Positions 43,131 to 51,852 are shown, numbered from the stretch's first letter. The stretch is 64,000 bases of DNA from Chlorobiota bacterium (GCA_016710285.1 JADJXR010000001.1:3660501-3724500); one strand, 5' to 3'. Notes: generated by a model not told the origin, from the sequence alone. Translations and numbers: made by a program.

Positions 43131-44327
43131 ATGGATCAACTACAACTCGAACGCATTCAAGCCAACCTGCAATCACTTGGAATTCCGGCTTGGCTCCTGT
43201 ACTCCTTTCGCGATTCCAACCCGATTGCCGCACGCATTCTTGGGCTAACGCCGGAGGTCCACCAGTCGCGGCGTTGGGCCGTGATGGTTCCCGCCGTTGG
43301 CCAGCCGGTTGGATTGGCTCACCGGATTGAACCTCACATCGGGAAGCTGATGCCGGGCCACGTGGTGGAGTACTCCAGCCAAACCGAATTCGTTGAAGGG
43401 CTGCGGAAAATTCTTGCCGGATGCGCATCCGTGGCAATGGAGTATTCGCCGAACAACGCAATCCCCGTCATCGCAAAAGTGGATGCCGGAACGGTGGAGC
43501 TTGTCCGCTCGTTGGGCGTTGAGGTGGTTCCCTCAGGGGACCTGATTGCCAGTTTGGAGGCGGTCCTTTCGCAGGAGCAGTTGGATTCCGCTGCCCGCGC
43601 CGGGGCAAGCTGCCGCGAGGTGATGATGGGGGCTTTTCGGCTGATCGGCGAATCGGTCAGGAGCGGCCAACCGATCACCGAATTCGACGTGCAGGAGTGG
43701 ATACTCCGCCAGTTCGCGCTGCGTGGCCTTGTCACGGACCACCCCCCGAATTGCAGCGTTGGCCCGAACAGCGCCAACCCCCATTACCAGCCAACCGCCG
43801 AATCAACCGCGGCAATCACCCGTGGCGATTTTGTGCTGATTGACCTGTGGGCGCGCGAACGCACCGGCGATGGAGTGTATGGCGACATCACGTGGGTGGG
43901 ATATGTTGGGGAGGAAGTGCCGGAAGATGTTGCCGAGGTGTTCGGCGTGGTGCGCGCCGCCCGCGATGCGGCCTTCGATGCGGCAGCCACGGCGATTGCT
44001 GCCGGGCAGAAGATTGACGGGGCCACCCTGGACGATGCCGCCAGAAAGGTGATTGAGGCGGCGGGATATGGCGAGTACTTCATCCACCGCACCGGGCACA
44101 GCATCACCACCGAGCTTCACGGAGCCGGCGCAAACTTGGATAATTACGAGACGAACGACACACGAACGATTCTTCCGGGAACGTCCTTCTCAATAGAACC
44201 AGGGATCTATCTTCCGGGCCGTTTTGGAATCCGCAGCGAACTTGATGTTATCATCACCCACGGCGGCCAAGCAATCGCCACCAGCGAGCCACGGCAGATG
44301 GAGGTGGTGAAGATTCTGGAAGGGTGA
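43131..44327 (+). CDS. M24 family metallopeptidase (Xaa-Pro peptidase-like)
   Basis: Cytosolic dinuclear metal peptidase of 398 residues with the creatinase/aminopeptidase P architecture: an N-terminal creatinase-like domain (1 to about 150, LQSLGIPAWLLYSFRDSNPI) and a C-terminal pita-bread domain. Metal ligands are visible in FVLIDLWARERTGDGVYGDI (two Asp), FIHRTGHSITTELHGAG (His), SFSIEPGIYLPGRFGIRSE (two Glu). Likely removes an N-terminal residue preceding proline, though some M24B members act on other substrates. The start at 43131 follows a 188-bp divergent spacer from the usp gene. The TPR gene begins 54 bp after the stop. Confidence 0.93.
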   Translation: MDQLQLERIQANLQSLGIPAWLLYSFRDSNPIAARILGLTPEVHQSRRWAVMVPAVGQPVGLAHRIEPHIGKLMPGHVVEYSSQTEFVEGLRKILAGCASVAMEYSPNNAIPVIAKVDAGTVELVRSLGVEVVPSGDLIASLEAVLSQEQLDSAARAGASCREVMMGAFRLIGESVRSGQPITEFDVQEWILRQFALRGLVTDHPPNCSVGPNSANPHYQPTAESTAAITRGDFVLIDLWARERTGDGVYGDITWVGYVGEEVPEDVAEVFGVVRAARDAAFDAAATAIAAGQKIDGATLDDAARKVIEAAGYGEYFIHRTGHSITTELHGAGANLDNYETNDTRTILPGTSFSIEPGIYLPGRFGIRSELDVIITHGGQAIATSEPRQMEVVKILEG

Positions 44328-44381
44328 ATGGTCCGCACGATGTGCAGAATCCCCACGCCATGTGATTGCAAACCTCAACGT

Positions 44382-46220
44382 ATGATGAACCGAAAAGCCG
44401 CTTATTCTCTGCTTGTGGTCGCCGTTCTTTTTGCGGCCAATGGCGTGTTGATTGTTGCCCAGCCCCGCGAAGAAGACCGCCGCTACAAGCTGGCGCAAGG
44501 CTACGAGGAGAGTGGCGATCTGAAAAACGCTGCGCGGGTCTATCTGGAACTGCACGAAGCCGACCCGCAATCGAACATCTACTTTGAAGGGGTCCGGCGG
44601 ACGCTGATGGCGATGCTGCAATTCAAAGAGCTTCTTCCGATTGTGGCCGAGCGGAAGGAATCGCACCCCAACGACCTTGATCTTCTGACCCTTCACGCCG
44701 AGCTTCTTCACCGCACCGGCCAACGCGACCAAGCGCGCACCGAGTGGGCAAAAACGATTGACCTTCGCCCCCAAGACCCCATGACGTACGTGATTGTTGG
44801 CCAAAGCCAAACCGACGTGCGCGAGTTCTCGCTGGCGATTGCCACCTACAAACAGGGCCGCGAAGCGATTGGCGGAAGAAGCACTTTTGCCGACCAGCTG
44901 GCCGAGTTGTTCGGGATCACCGGGCGGTTCCAAGATGCTGCCGAGGAGTATCTGGGGCTGCTTGCCGAAAACCCTTCGCGGCTTGGGATGGTGATGGGGG
45001 GGCTTTCCACGATTACCTCCACTCCGGAAGGGGTGCGCGGCGCGATTGCCGTTGCCAAACGCTACGCCGATTCCCAACCAGAAAACGTCGCATTCATGGA
45101 GCTTCTTTCCTGGCTTTATACCGAGGCTGGGGATGACGCAGGAGCTTTTGAGGTTGCCAAGCAATTGGACCAAGCGCGCCGGGCAAATGGCTCAAACATC
45201 TACTCCTTTGCCGACCGTGCCTTCCGGACCTCGCGCTATCAAGTAGCGATTGAGGCGTTGGATTACTTCCTTGCGAACTTCGACCGCAACAACCCGCTCT
45301 ACCTCAGTGCCCTGTACACCTACGCCCGCGCCCTTGATGCGCGATACCATGAGGTCGGTTCCGGCGACCCGAAGCAGGCGGCTGGGTTGGTGGAACGGTA
45401 TCGGACCATTGTGAAAGAAACGCCGAACGGGCCGCTGGTGGGGGATGCGCTGCTGCAGATTGCACGGCTGCAATCCAACGATTTAGATCAGCCAGAATCC
45501 GCGCTTGCCACGCTGCAAGAGCTGATGGCCACGCGGAACAACTCCGACAAAGCCGAAGGATTGCTGCTGCAAGGGGAGCTGCTGCTCCGGACCGGAAAAC
45601 TGCAGGATGCCCAAGAAGTTTTTGTGCAAGGCCGCGACGCGCCCGGCGTTGGCCGCGATGCCGAACGCCTGCGGGACCTTCACGCCTTGCGGTATGCCGA
45701 AACCCTGTTTTATTCCGGCCAGTTCAAGCCTGCGGTGGATGCGTTCACCGCGCTGACCCAAAACACCCGAAGCGATGCGGCCAACGACGCGTTGGATTAC
45801 CTGCTGATCCTCCAGGAAAATTTTGAGAAGAACGACGATGCTTTGAAGCTGTTCGCCGAAGGGAAGTATGCGATGCGGCAAAAGCAGCACCAGCAAGCGA
45901 TGACGGCGATGGATGGAGTTGTGAAAACATCCCCCCAAAGCACCATTGCCGACGACGCTCTGCTGATTCGCTCGCAGGCTCAGGAATCGCTTGGCGACAG
46001 CACCGGGGCGCTGGAAACCTTGCTGCAACTGGTGGCCCGCTATCCCGATGGAGCCTTTGCCGATCGGGCTTTATTCCATGCCGCCGAAATCACTGAACAA
46101 GTGCTTCACGATCCCACAAAAGCCACCGAGTTATACACCCGCTTGCTCAACGATTATCCCCGTTCCCGCTGGATAGTTCAAGCCCGCGCAAAAATTCGTG
46201 CGCTGCGGGGGGGAAGCTGA
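44382..46220 (+). CDS. exported TPR repeat protein
   Basis: Protein of 612 residues. An N-terminal hydrophobic segment (about 6-24, ending VAQ) suggests export or membrane anchoring, followed by tetratricopeptide-like repeats over nearly the whole length. Examples are YKLAQGYEESGDLKNAARVY, HAELLHRTGQRDQARTEWAK, LLQGELLLRTGKLQDAQEVF and IRSQAQESLGDSTGALETLL, with YPDGAFADRALFHAAEI near the end, as in BamD/YbgF-like TPRs. No enzyme domain is seen. It is likely a scaffold in the cell envelope; partner unknown. The start at 44382 has a second Met at 44385. Confidence 0.85.
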   Translation: MMNRKAAYSLLVVAVLFAANGVLIVAQPREEDRRYKLAQGYEESGDLKNAARVYLELHEADPQSNIYFEGVRRTLMAMLQFKELLPIVAERKESHPNDLDLLTLHAELLHRTGQRDQARTEWAKTIDLRPQDPMTYVIVGQSQTDVREFSLAIATYKQGREAIGGRSTFADQLAELFGITGRFQDAAEEYLGLLAENPSRLGMVMGGLSTITSTPEGVRGAIAVAKRYADSQPENVAFMELLSWLYTEAGDDAGAFEVAKQLDQARRANGSNIYSFADRAFRTSRYQVAIEALDYFLANFDRNNPLYLSALYTYARALDARYHEVGSGDPKQAAGLVERYRTIVKETPNGPLVGDALLQIARLQSNDLDQPESALATLQELMATRNNSDKAEGLLLQGELLLRTGKLQDAQEVFVQGRDAPGVGRDAERLRDLHALRYAETLFYSGQFKPAVDAFTALTQNTRSDAANDALDYLLILQENFEKNDDALKLFAEGKYAMRQKQHQQAMTAMDGVVKTSPQSTIADDALLIRSQAQESLGDSTGALETLLQLVARYPDGAFADRALFHAAEITEQVLHDPTKATELYTRLLNDYPRSRWIVQARAKIRALRGGS

Positions 46221-46312
46221 AAACAGGAGCATCCCTTCATCTGCTCAAGGACGAAAAAAGAACGGAGTAAAGACTTTGTCAAGCAACAATCAACCTACTT
46301 AATAAAAGGCAA

Positions 46313-46675
46313 ATGAGTTATATCATCAGGATCGAAAGATTCGACAACACAAAGGTGGACTTCATAAACTACCCTCTACCTATTCTCTTAGAAGAATGGC
46401 TAAGCATCGTTGAATCCGATCCAGAATTACAACCTGATTATGGGATAGGTGATAACCCAGAAGTTCCTACGGGCGCAATCTGGATTGCAGATCCAGAACA
46501 TAATGTTGATGGATATCAACGATTCTTTTGGTATAGCAATATCCAAAAAAATATTAATACTAAAAATGTTGAGAGTGAAGAAGTAATCACCAAAATGCGA
46601 GAGATTGCCAATAAATTAAATGCACACGTCATCGGCGAGGAAGGGGAAGAGGATTGGGATTTTGTAGATATATAG
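46313..46675 (+). CDS. small acidic protein of unknown function
   Basis: Cytosolic protein of 120 residues with no signal or membrane segment. It has LLEEWLSIVESDPELQ, GAIWIADPE, RFFWYSNIQKN and a C-terminal helix EEVITKMREIANKLNAHVIG followed by EEGEEDWDFVDI. This layout resembles small uncharacterised proteins in Bacteroidota and Firmicutes (EEW..YV..DPE...KM..IA..L.A.V.GDEGE), some of which look like immunity proteins; function is not established. The gene is clearly AT-richer than its neighbours and stands alone between the TPR and GNAT genes, suggesting transfer. No toxin gene adjoins. Confidence 0.65.
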   Translation: MSYIIRIERFDNTKVDFINYPLPILLEEWLSIVESDPELQPDYGIGDNPEVPTGAIWIADPEHNVDGYQRFFWYSNIQKNINTKNVESEEVITKMREIANKLNAHVIGEEGEEDWDFVDI

Positions 46676-46836
46676 TTGGACATGATTTGGCTATAATTTT
46701 CGCTCAAATGATAAAATTATTCCGAACACATTATTTTTAGTGAATTCGGTGATATTGTAATGGCACAACGCTCCAAATGCGTTGTACGCCGGGTAAAGAT
46801 GGTAGCAATATACAAACGCCTATTTCCGTATCAACC

Positions 46837-47781
46837 ATGAAAAAAGAAGTCACCGACGGCAAGTACATTATCCGCCCCTACCACTCCACCGATGCTGAGT
46901 CGTTGTTCGAAGCTGCATCGGAGTCCATCGCCGAAGTTTGGCCCTGGATGGCGTGGTGCCACCCCCAGTATGTGTTCTCCGATAGCTTATCCTGGATTGC
47001 CCATTGCTACAAGGCGTGGGAATTCGGAACGGAGTTCAATTTTTTGATTGAGGACGCTGCCACCGATGAGTATCTGGGTGGGGTGGGGATCAATCAGATT
47101 GATTACGTGAATCGCTATGCCAATTTGGGGTATTGGGTGCGGACCTCGGCGGCAGGGCATGGCGTTGCCACCGCAGGGGCGTTGCTTCTGGCGCGGATGG
47201 CGTTCGATGAAGGGCTGAATCGGGTGGAGATTGTGATGGCTTCTGGGAATCATGCAAGCTATCGTGTTGCCCAAAAAACCGGCGCAAGGCTGGAAGGGAC
47301 GTTGCGGAATCGGCTTTGGCTGCACGGGCGTTCGCACGATGTCTCCATCTTCTCGCTAACACCGGAAGACCTTGGGATGGCATCGGCAACAAGCGCGGAA
47401 GAGGAGTTCGCAGCGCGGATCTATCATATCACCACCGCTGTGGCGTGGGAGGCTGCCGTGGCTACGGGGGAATACACCGCGCCCTCGCTTCAGACCGAAG
47501 GGTTTATCCATTGCTCACTTTCGCGCCAGATGGAACGCTCGCTCAATAAATTTTATGGAGAAATCCCGGAAGTGCTGGTGCTGCGGATTGATCCTTCAAA
47601 GCTGGCTCATCGCTTGGTGTATGAGCCAGCCGATAATGACCGTTTCCCCCACATTTACGGAACAATTCCCATTGAAGCCGTGGTGGAGAAAATACCGTTG
47701 AAAAAATTGGAGAATGGATACCAGTGGATAGCGGCCCCGGCAACGCCGGGGCCAAGTCAGGAGGGGGGAGGCGAAGGCTAA
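46837..47781 (+). CDS. GNAT acetyltransferase fused to DUF952
   Basis: Cytosolic protein of 314 residues. Residues about 8-185 form a RimJ/RimL-type GNAT domain: YIIRPYHSTDAESLFEAASE, GVGINQIDYVNRYANLGYWV and the acetyl-CoA loop region VRTSAAGHGVATAGALLLAR, NRVEIVMASGNHASYRVAQK. Residues about 205-298 form a DUF952 domain (IYHITTAVAWEAAVATGEY, LQTEGFIHCSL, LVYEPADNDRFPHIYGTIPI), a small ADP-ribosyltransferase-like fold of unknown role. The fusion suggests coupled modification of one target (inference). The last residues (TPGPSQEGGGEG) lie in a decayed dispersed repeat. Start at 46837 excludes an improbable 20-codon extension. Confidence 0.85.
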   Translation: MKKEVTDGKYIIRPYHSTDAESLFEAASESIAEVWPWMAWCHPQYVFSDSLSWIAHCYKAWEFGTEFNFLIEDAATDEYLGGVGINQIDYVNRYANLGYWVRTSAAGHGVATAGALLLARMAFDEGLNRVEIVMASGNHASYRVAQKTGARLEGTLRNRLWLHGRSHDVSIFSLTPEDLGMASATSAEEEFAARIYHITTAVAWEAAVATGEYTAPSLQTEGFIHCSLSRQMERSLNKFYGEIPEVLVLRIDPSKLAHRLVYEPADNDRFPHIYGTIPIEAVVEKIPLKKLENGYQWIAAPATPGPSQEGGGEG

Positions 47782-47815
47782 AAAATTTCTATCAATTCCG
47801 ATTTAATCGCGGCAG
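47725..47815. repeat. decayed dispersed palindromic repeat overlapping a gene end
   Basis: Has GATAGC, GGCCCCGGC-AAC-GCCGGGGCC, then GCGAAGGCTAAAAAATTTCTATCAATTCCGAT and TCGCGGCAGC. This is the element order GGTAGC / A-hairpin / CTAAAGA-like core, heavily mutated. It spans the end of the GNAT-DUF952 gene (stop at 47781). Confidence 0.7.
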
Positions 47816-47836
47816 CTGCTGGGTGTGGTGTTGAAA

Positions 47837-48829
47837 TTATTTCAACTCAACAAATCCTGATGGCGGGGTAATTCCCAAGTCGGTTGCGGCTTTGGGGTTA
47901 AACACCCGCCCGCGGACCTTCACAAGCTCCAGCGGTGCCGATTGCAGATTCCCCGATTGCAGGAATTTTGCCGCAAGCAAACCAGCCTGATGCCCCCACT
48001 GGTAGAAATCCGCTCCGTAGGCAATAAACGCGCCGCGCGCCACCAATCCCGCCTCCGATGTCACCACCGGAATTTTCTTTTCGGTTGCCAATTTGTTGAT
48101 GGTTTCGAAGCTGGCAAAAATGATGTTGTCGGGAAGGGCAAAAAAGACATCAATATTTTTATCAACCAGCGAAGCCATTACTTGCTGGGTTTCGTTGGAG
48201 CTTGTCACCGAGGCTTCCACCAGCTCCAGCCCAAGATTTTTGCACATCGTGCGAAGGCGGTTCATGGCGTTGACGGAATTGGGTTCGGAGCTATTAAAAA
48301 TAGTCCCAACTTTTTTTGCATTCGGCAGCGTTTGGCGGATCAACGCAACGCTGGTGTCAATATACTCCAGCGTCTCATAGACCCCAGATAAATTGGCCGG
48401 AGCCTCCATTTTTCCTGATGAATCTGGCTTGGCAATTCCTGCAATTTCTGGGCTTGGGCCAACCATCATAAAAATTGGGATGGTTTTTGTTTTCCCCACC
48501 GCAGCAATCATTGCCACCGTTGGGTTTGTGGCAATCGCGTCAACTTTTTCGCTGATAAAATAATCAAGGATTTGCGGGACGTTGGCTTGGTCGTTCTGCG
48601 CGCTCCGGAACACGATGCGTACGGTGCCAGAATCTTCATTGAATCCCTTTTCTTTCAGCGCATCAACAAACCCTTTCCGCGCAGCGTCCAGCGTTGGATC
48701 CTCAAACACTTGGATATAGCCGATGGTGGGAATTTTTTTGCTCCCTTCCTCAGGATTTTTTGATCCGTTCGAGCATCCAGCCAGTAGTGGAAATAATGCC
48801 AGTGCCAAAAGTAACGATAGAAATTTCAT
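47837..48829 (-). CDS. ABC transporter substrate-binding lipoprotein
   Basis: Periplasmic lipoprotein of 330 residues (lipobox LLAGC at Cys19) in the ABC_sub_bind/TrpX-like family, which binds small solutes such as amino acids for ABC import. Typical parts: IPTIGYIQVFEDPTLDAARK, FVDALKEKGFNEDSGTVRIV, VPQILDYFISEKVDAIATNP, VKTIPIFMMVGP-like strand, KKVGTIFNSSEPNSVNAMNR, NIDVFFALPDNIIFASFETI and IPVVTSEAGLVARGAFIAYG. The usual permease and ATPase genes are not adjacent, so it is an orphan here. The glutaredoxin-like gene and lgt lie upstream on the same strand. Ligand is unknown. Confidence 0.9.
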   Translation of the reverse strand: MKFLSLLLALALFPLLAGCSNGSKNPEEGSKKIPTIGYIQVFEDPTLDAARKGFVDALKEKGFNEDSGTVRIVFRSAQNDQANVPQILDYFISEKVDAIATNPTVAMIAAVGKTKTIPIFMMVGPSPEIAGIAKPDSSGKMEAPANLSGVYETLEYIDTSVALIRQTLPNAKKVGTIFNSSEPNSVNAMNRLRTMCKNLGLELVEASVTSSNETQQVMASLVDKNIDVFFALPDNIIFASFETINKLATEKKIPVVTSEAGLVARGAFIAYGADFYQWGHQAGLLAAKFLQSGNLQSAPLELVKVRGRVFNPKAATDLGITPPSGFVELK

Positions 48830-48845
48830 CCCTGTTGTGTGTTGG

Positions 48846-49139
48846 TTATGATGTAAGATTTTGGGACCTATTCTTCACCTTCCTCACCAATTCCTCCGCT
48901 TCAATCCGGTATTTGAATATCATCGCGCCATCTATCAGCCCAACTGGAATTTTATCCCAGTATCGCTCCCACCACTCGTCCCCTTGTTGGATTTTTATGA
49001 CTTCCAGATTGAACGGATATTTCCGGCGTGCTTGCTCCACGGCTTCCAACGCTACGTCGCACAAATGGCAATCTTCCTTGGAAAGGAAAATCATGGTGAT
49101 TGCCGGTTTTGCACGGCGGCGGAAAAAGCGGGCGAACAC
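48846..49139 (-). CDS. glutaredoxin-like protein
   Basis: Small thioredoxin-fold protein of 97 residues, DUF836/glutaredoxin-like. The redox motif is CHLC (in MIFLSKEDCHLCDVALEAVE); the second half has LEVIKIQQGDEWWERYWDKI, then PVGLIDGAMIFKYRIEAEEL with the cis-proline before the valine. The N-terminus is very basic (FARFFRRRAKPA), which could contact membrane or nucleic acid. It probably reduces disulfides or delivers electrons. It lies 13 bp downstream of lgt and 16 bp upstream of the ABC binding lipoprotein, so the three form a likely operon. Confidence 0.88.
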   Translation of the reverse strand: MFARFFRRRAKPAITMIFLSKEDCHLCDVALEAVEQARRKYPFNLEVIKIQQGDEWWERYWDKIPVGLIDGAMIFKYRIEAEELVRKVKNRSQNLTS

Positions 49140-49152
49140 TTCACTGCTCCGG

Positions 49153-50025
49153 TTATCGTGCGTGCGCCCGTTTTGCTGCTGCTGGTTTTGCTGCGGGCTT
49201 TTGCGTGTATTCTTCTTTTGGAGCCGTGCGGTTGCGGTAGATCATTATTGAACCAACGGCAATCATTCCCACGGAAATCCATTGCGCTTGCGACAACCCT
49301 GCGTACAGGTCGTTCAGCCGGATAAACTCAACAAGCAACCGTTCGATGCCGGCCAGTATCAGGTAGATGGCGAACATCTGCCCAACCGCCATTGGCCGCT
49401 TGCGGATGCCCCAAAGAAATGCAAAAATTGCGGACGCCGCCAGCGTTTCGTACACCGGAGCAGGATGGACCGGAATATCCACCGGAACCGGCTGACCCGG
49501 GAAAATGGTTTGGTAAAGCTCGGCAAGCTGCGCGTTCTTCGCGCTTAGGGTGCTGACGGTTCCGTTGGGATAGGTCATGGCCCAGGGGATGTTGGTGGGA
49601 ATGCCGTAGTCACCATCGCCGGCAAGCTGGCAGCCGATGCGCCCGATTCCGTACGCCAAGATCAACGTTGGCGCGGCGGCATCGGCAACGCGGATGAACG
49701 GGATTTTTTTGCGGCGCAGATAAACCCAAATGCTGACGATTGCCAACAACAACCCGCCATAAAACGTCAACCCTGCGGCGGAGAAAAGCTCCCCGAACGG
49801 GTCGGCAAGAAATGCTCCGAAATTTTCGAAGACGCTGAAGAGCTTTGCCCCGACAATTCCGGCAACCAATGCAAGCAACGTGACGTTCCCTGCCACTTCT
49901 TCGGGAAGCCCGCGCCGCACGATCTCTTTGGCAAAGAAGTAGTTGGCAACAATGAAGGCAATCCCCATCATCAGCCCGAAGCTGTGGACGGTGATGGGGC
50001 CAATGGAGAAAAGTTCTGGGTACAT
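49153..50025 (-). CDS. lgt: prolipoprotein diacylglyceryl transferase
   Basis: Inner-membrane enzyme that transfers diacylglycerol from phosphatidylglycerol to the lipobox cysteine, the first step of lipoprotein maturation; 290 residues. About seven transmembrane helices. Signatures: HSFGLMMGIAFIVANYFF near the start, GLTFYGGLLLAIVSIWVYLR, YGIGRIGCQLAGDGDYGIPT (Lgt signature with the essential Arg) and HPAPVYETLAASAIFAFLWG. The C-terminal tail is basic and Ala-rich. A longer form from 50058 is possible. Several lipoproteins in this window (DUF1573, OXA, ABC binding) are its expected substrates. Confidence 0.95.
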   Translation of the reverse strand: MYPELFSIGPITVHSFGLMMGIAFIVANYFFAKEIVRRGLPEEVAGNVTLLALVAGIVGAKLFSVFENFGAFLADPFGELFSAAGLTFYGGLLLAIVSIWVYLRRKKIPFIRVADAAAPTLILAYGIGRIGCQLAGDGDYGIPTNIPWAMTYPNGTVSTLSAKNAQLAELYQTIFPGQPVPVDIPVHPAPVYETLAASAIFAFLWGIRKRPMAVGQMFAIYLILAGIERLLVEFIRLNDLYAGLSQAQWISVGMIAVGSIMIYRNRTAPKEEYTQKPAAKPAAAKRAHAR

Positions 50026-50224
50026 TCCGAATGTTCTGTTCTTTGGATTTGCCGCCAAACATACGGGGAAACGGGGAAGTTTGAAGAATGATAGAGAAAG
50101 GGGAAGTGTAAAGAATCCGAATAACAGCAGGCTTGTTCCGCTCCATTCGCCCGCCGCCGCCCACCTACGGAATGTTGCGTTTCCGGCATAGGGGGTTGTG
50201 TAGCTTGCTGCCCATTAACAATCC

Positions 50225-51055
50225 ATGATGAACCGTTCCCTTACCGAGCTTCGCTCCAGCCTTGAATCGTTGATTGCCAGCTACGGCACGGCAGTGGTTG
50301 GCTATTCCGCCGGGGTTGATTCCAGCGTGGTGGCGGCGGCGGCAAAGTCTGCACTGGGAAGCAACGCACTGGCGGTGACGGCCGTGACCGAGACCATCAC
50401 CACCGATGATCTTCTGCTGGCTTCGCAGGTTGCCGAGCAGTTGGAAATCGCCCATCAGTGGTTGTATTACAACGAGCTTGACATCCCCAATTACGCCAGC
50501 AATCCAACCAACCGCTGCTACTTCTGCAAGGATGCCCTGTACGCCCGGCTGCGCCACGTGGCCAATGAAAACGGATACAACGCCGTGCTGGACGGAAGCA
50601 ACGCCGACGACGCTGGCGACTACCGCCCGGGCCGCCAAGCCGCTGCCGAGCAAGGGGTGCGCTCGCCGCTGTTGGAGCTTGGGATCACCAAAGCTGAGGT
50701 GCGCCAATTGGCCGAGCAGTACGGCTTGCCGAACCACGATAAGCCGTCGGCCCCGTGCCTCTCCTCGCGGGTTCCCTACGGCACGCCGATCACCCGTGAA
50801 ATCCTTGAAAAGATTGCCCGCGCGGAGTCGGCACTGCGCCGGCTTGGGTTTGGCGAGCTGCGCGTTCGGCACCACGACCACGTGGCGCGGATTGAGCTTC
50901 CTCCAAGCGATTTCCAGCGTGCGTTGCAGCTTTCTGCCCAGATTGATGATGCCGTGCGTGCGGCGGGGTATGCCTATGTTTCGCTGGACTTGCGCGGATT
51001 CCGGTCCGGCGCGCTGAACGAAACTCTCACCCAAATCCAACTCCCTTCCCGATGA
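50225..51055 (+). CDS. larE: ATP-dependent sacrificial sulfur transferase LarE
   Basis: PP-loop enzyme of 276 residues that donates cysteine sulfur to the pyridinium cofactor of nickel-pincer nucleotide, used by lactate racemase and relatives. The N-terminal PP-loop is GYSAGVDSSVVAAAA. TNRCYFCKDALYARL and LDGSNADDAGDYRPGRQAAA are family segments. Residue Cys in KPSAPCLSSRVPYGTPI matches the sacrificial cysteine of the single-turnover type. The ATGA overlap with larB (51052-51055) shows an operon. larC and larA are not in the window, so the nickel insertase and the client enzyme are elsewhere or absent. The start at 50225 is chosen; the alternative is the next Met. Confidence 0.95.
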   Translation: MMNRSLTELRSSLESLIASYGTAVVGYSAGVDSSVVAAAAKSALGSNALAVTAVTETITTDDLLLASQVAEQLEIAHQWLYYNELDIPNYASNPTNRCYFCKDALYARLRHVANENGYNAVLDGSNADDAGDYRPGRQAAAEQGVRSPLLELGITKAEVRQLAEQYGLPNHDKPSAPCLSSRVPYGTPITREILEKIARAESALRRLGFGELRVRHHDHVARIELPPSDFQRALQLSAQIDDAVRAAGYAYVSLDLRGFRSGALNETLTQIQLPSR

Positions 51056-51852
51056 CCCCAATCCAGTTGCTTCAGTTGTTGGAATCGGTCCGCATCGGCA
51101 CGGTTTCGGCCAGCGATGCGGCCAAGCAGTTGCAGGAAGAAGAGCGGGCGGTTCAGGTGGGGGAGTTCGGGCGGGTGGATATTGACCGCGTGCGGCGGCG
51201 TGGCTTCCCGGAAGCAATTTTCTGCCAGTCGAAAACTCCGGAGGAGGTGTTGGCGATTGCCCGTGCGTTGTTCCAGCACCACGGGCTTGCGTTTGGCACG
51301 CGCTGTTCCCCGCAGGCGGCGGCGATTGTGCTTGCCGAGCTTCCCGGGGAGTATCACCCGATTGCCCAAACGCTTCGGATTGGCCCGCCGATTCCGGTCC
51401 GTTTCCCGGGGCGGGTGGCGGTGATTGCTGCCGGAACCAGCGACCGCCGCGTTGCCGAAGAAGCCTGCGCCACGCTGGAAACCTTTGGCGCGGCGGTGGA
51501 CCGCATCTACGATGTTGGCGTTGCCGGATTGCACCGCTTGCTGCAACAGCAACAACGGATTGCCGAGGCCGCCGTGCTGGTGGTTGCCGCCGGGATGGAA
51601 GGGGCGTTGCCAAGTGTGGTGGGGGGGATGTTCCCGCAGCCGCTGATTGCCGTCCCGGTAAGCGTTGGCTACGGGGCCGCGCTTGGCGGCTTCACCGCGC
51701 TGATGGCAATGCTGACAAGCTGCGCCGGCGGAATCACCGTGGTGAACATTGATAACGGGTTCGGCGCGGGGCTGGCCGCGCTGACTATTTTACAGGCGAT
51801 TGAGCGGGGAGTAACCGAGGGGGGAACAACCGAAAAAGAAACGCCATCTTGA
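51052..51852 (+). CDS. larB: nickel-pincer cofactor biosynthesis protein LarB
   Basis: Carboxylase/hydrolase of 266 residues acting first in nickel-pincer nucleotide synthesis on nicotinic acid adenine dinucleotide. The C-terminal PurE-like domain is well marked: VAVIAAGTSDRRVAEEACAT, VDRIYDVGVAGLHRLL, VVAAGMEGALPSVVGGMFPQ, VPVSVGYGAALGGFTALMAM and CAGGITVVNIDNGFGAGLAA, the last with the conserved glycine loop and Cys. The N-terminal ~110 residues match the LarB-specific region (VGEFGRVDIDRVRRRGFPEA, VFCQSKTPEE-like). It overlaps larE by four bases. Start at 51052 follows from the ATGA overlap. Confidence 0.95.
   Translation: MTPIQLLQLLESVRIGTVSASDAAKQLQEEERAVQVGEFGRVDIDRVRRRGFPEAIFCQSKTPEEVLAIARALFQHHGLAFGTRCSPQAAAIVLAELPGEYHPIAQTLRIGPPIPVRFPGRVAVIAAGTSDRRVAEEACATLETFGAAVDRIYDVGVAGLHRLLQQQQRIAEAAVLVVAAGMEGALPSVVGGMFPQPLIAVPVSVGYGAALGGFTALMAMLTSCAGGITVVNIDNGFGAGLAALTILQAIERGVTEGGTTEKETPS

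Noticed and set aside
50165..51613. Minus-strand frame of 482 codons
   Set aside because: It is antisense to larE and larB, both well supported; the translated sequence is Arg/Pro/Ala-rich and family-free.
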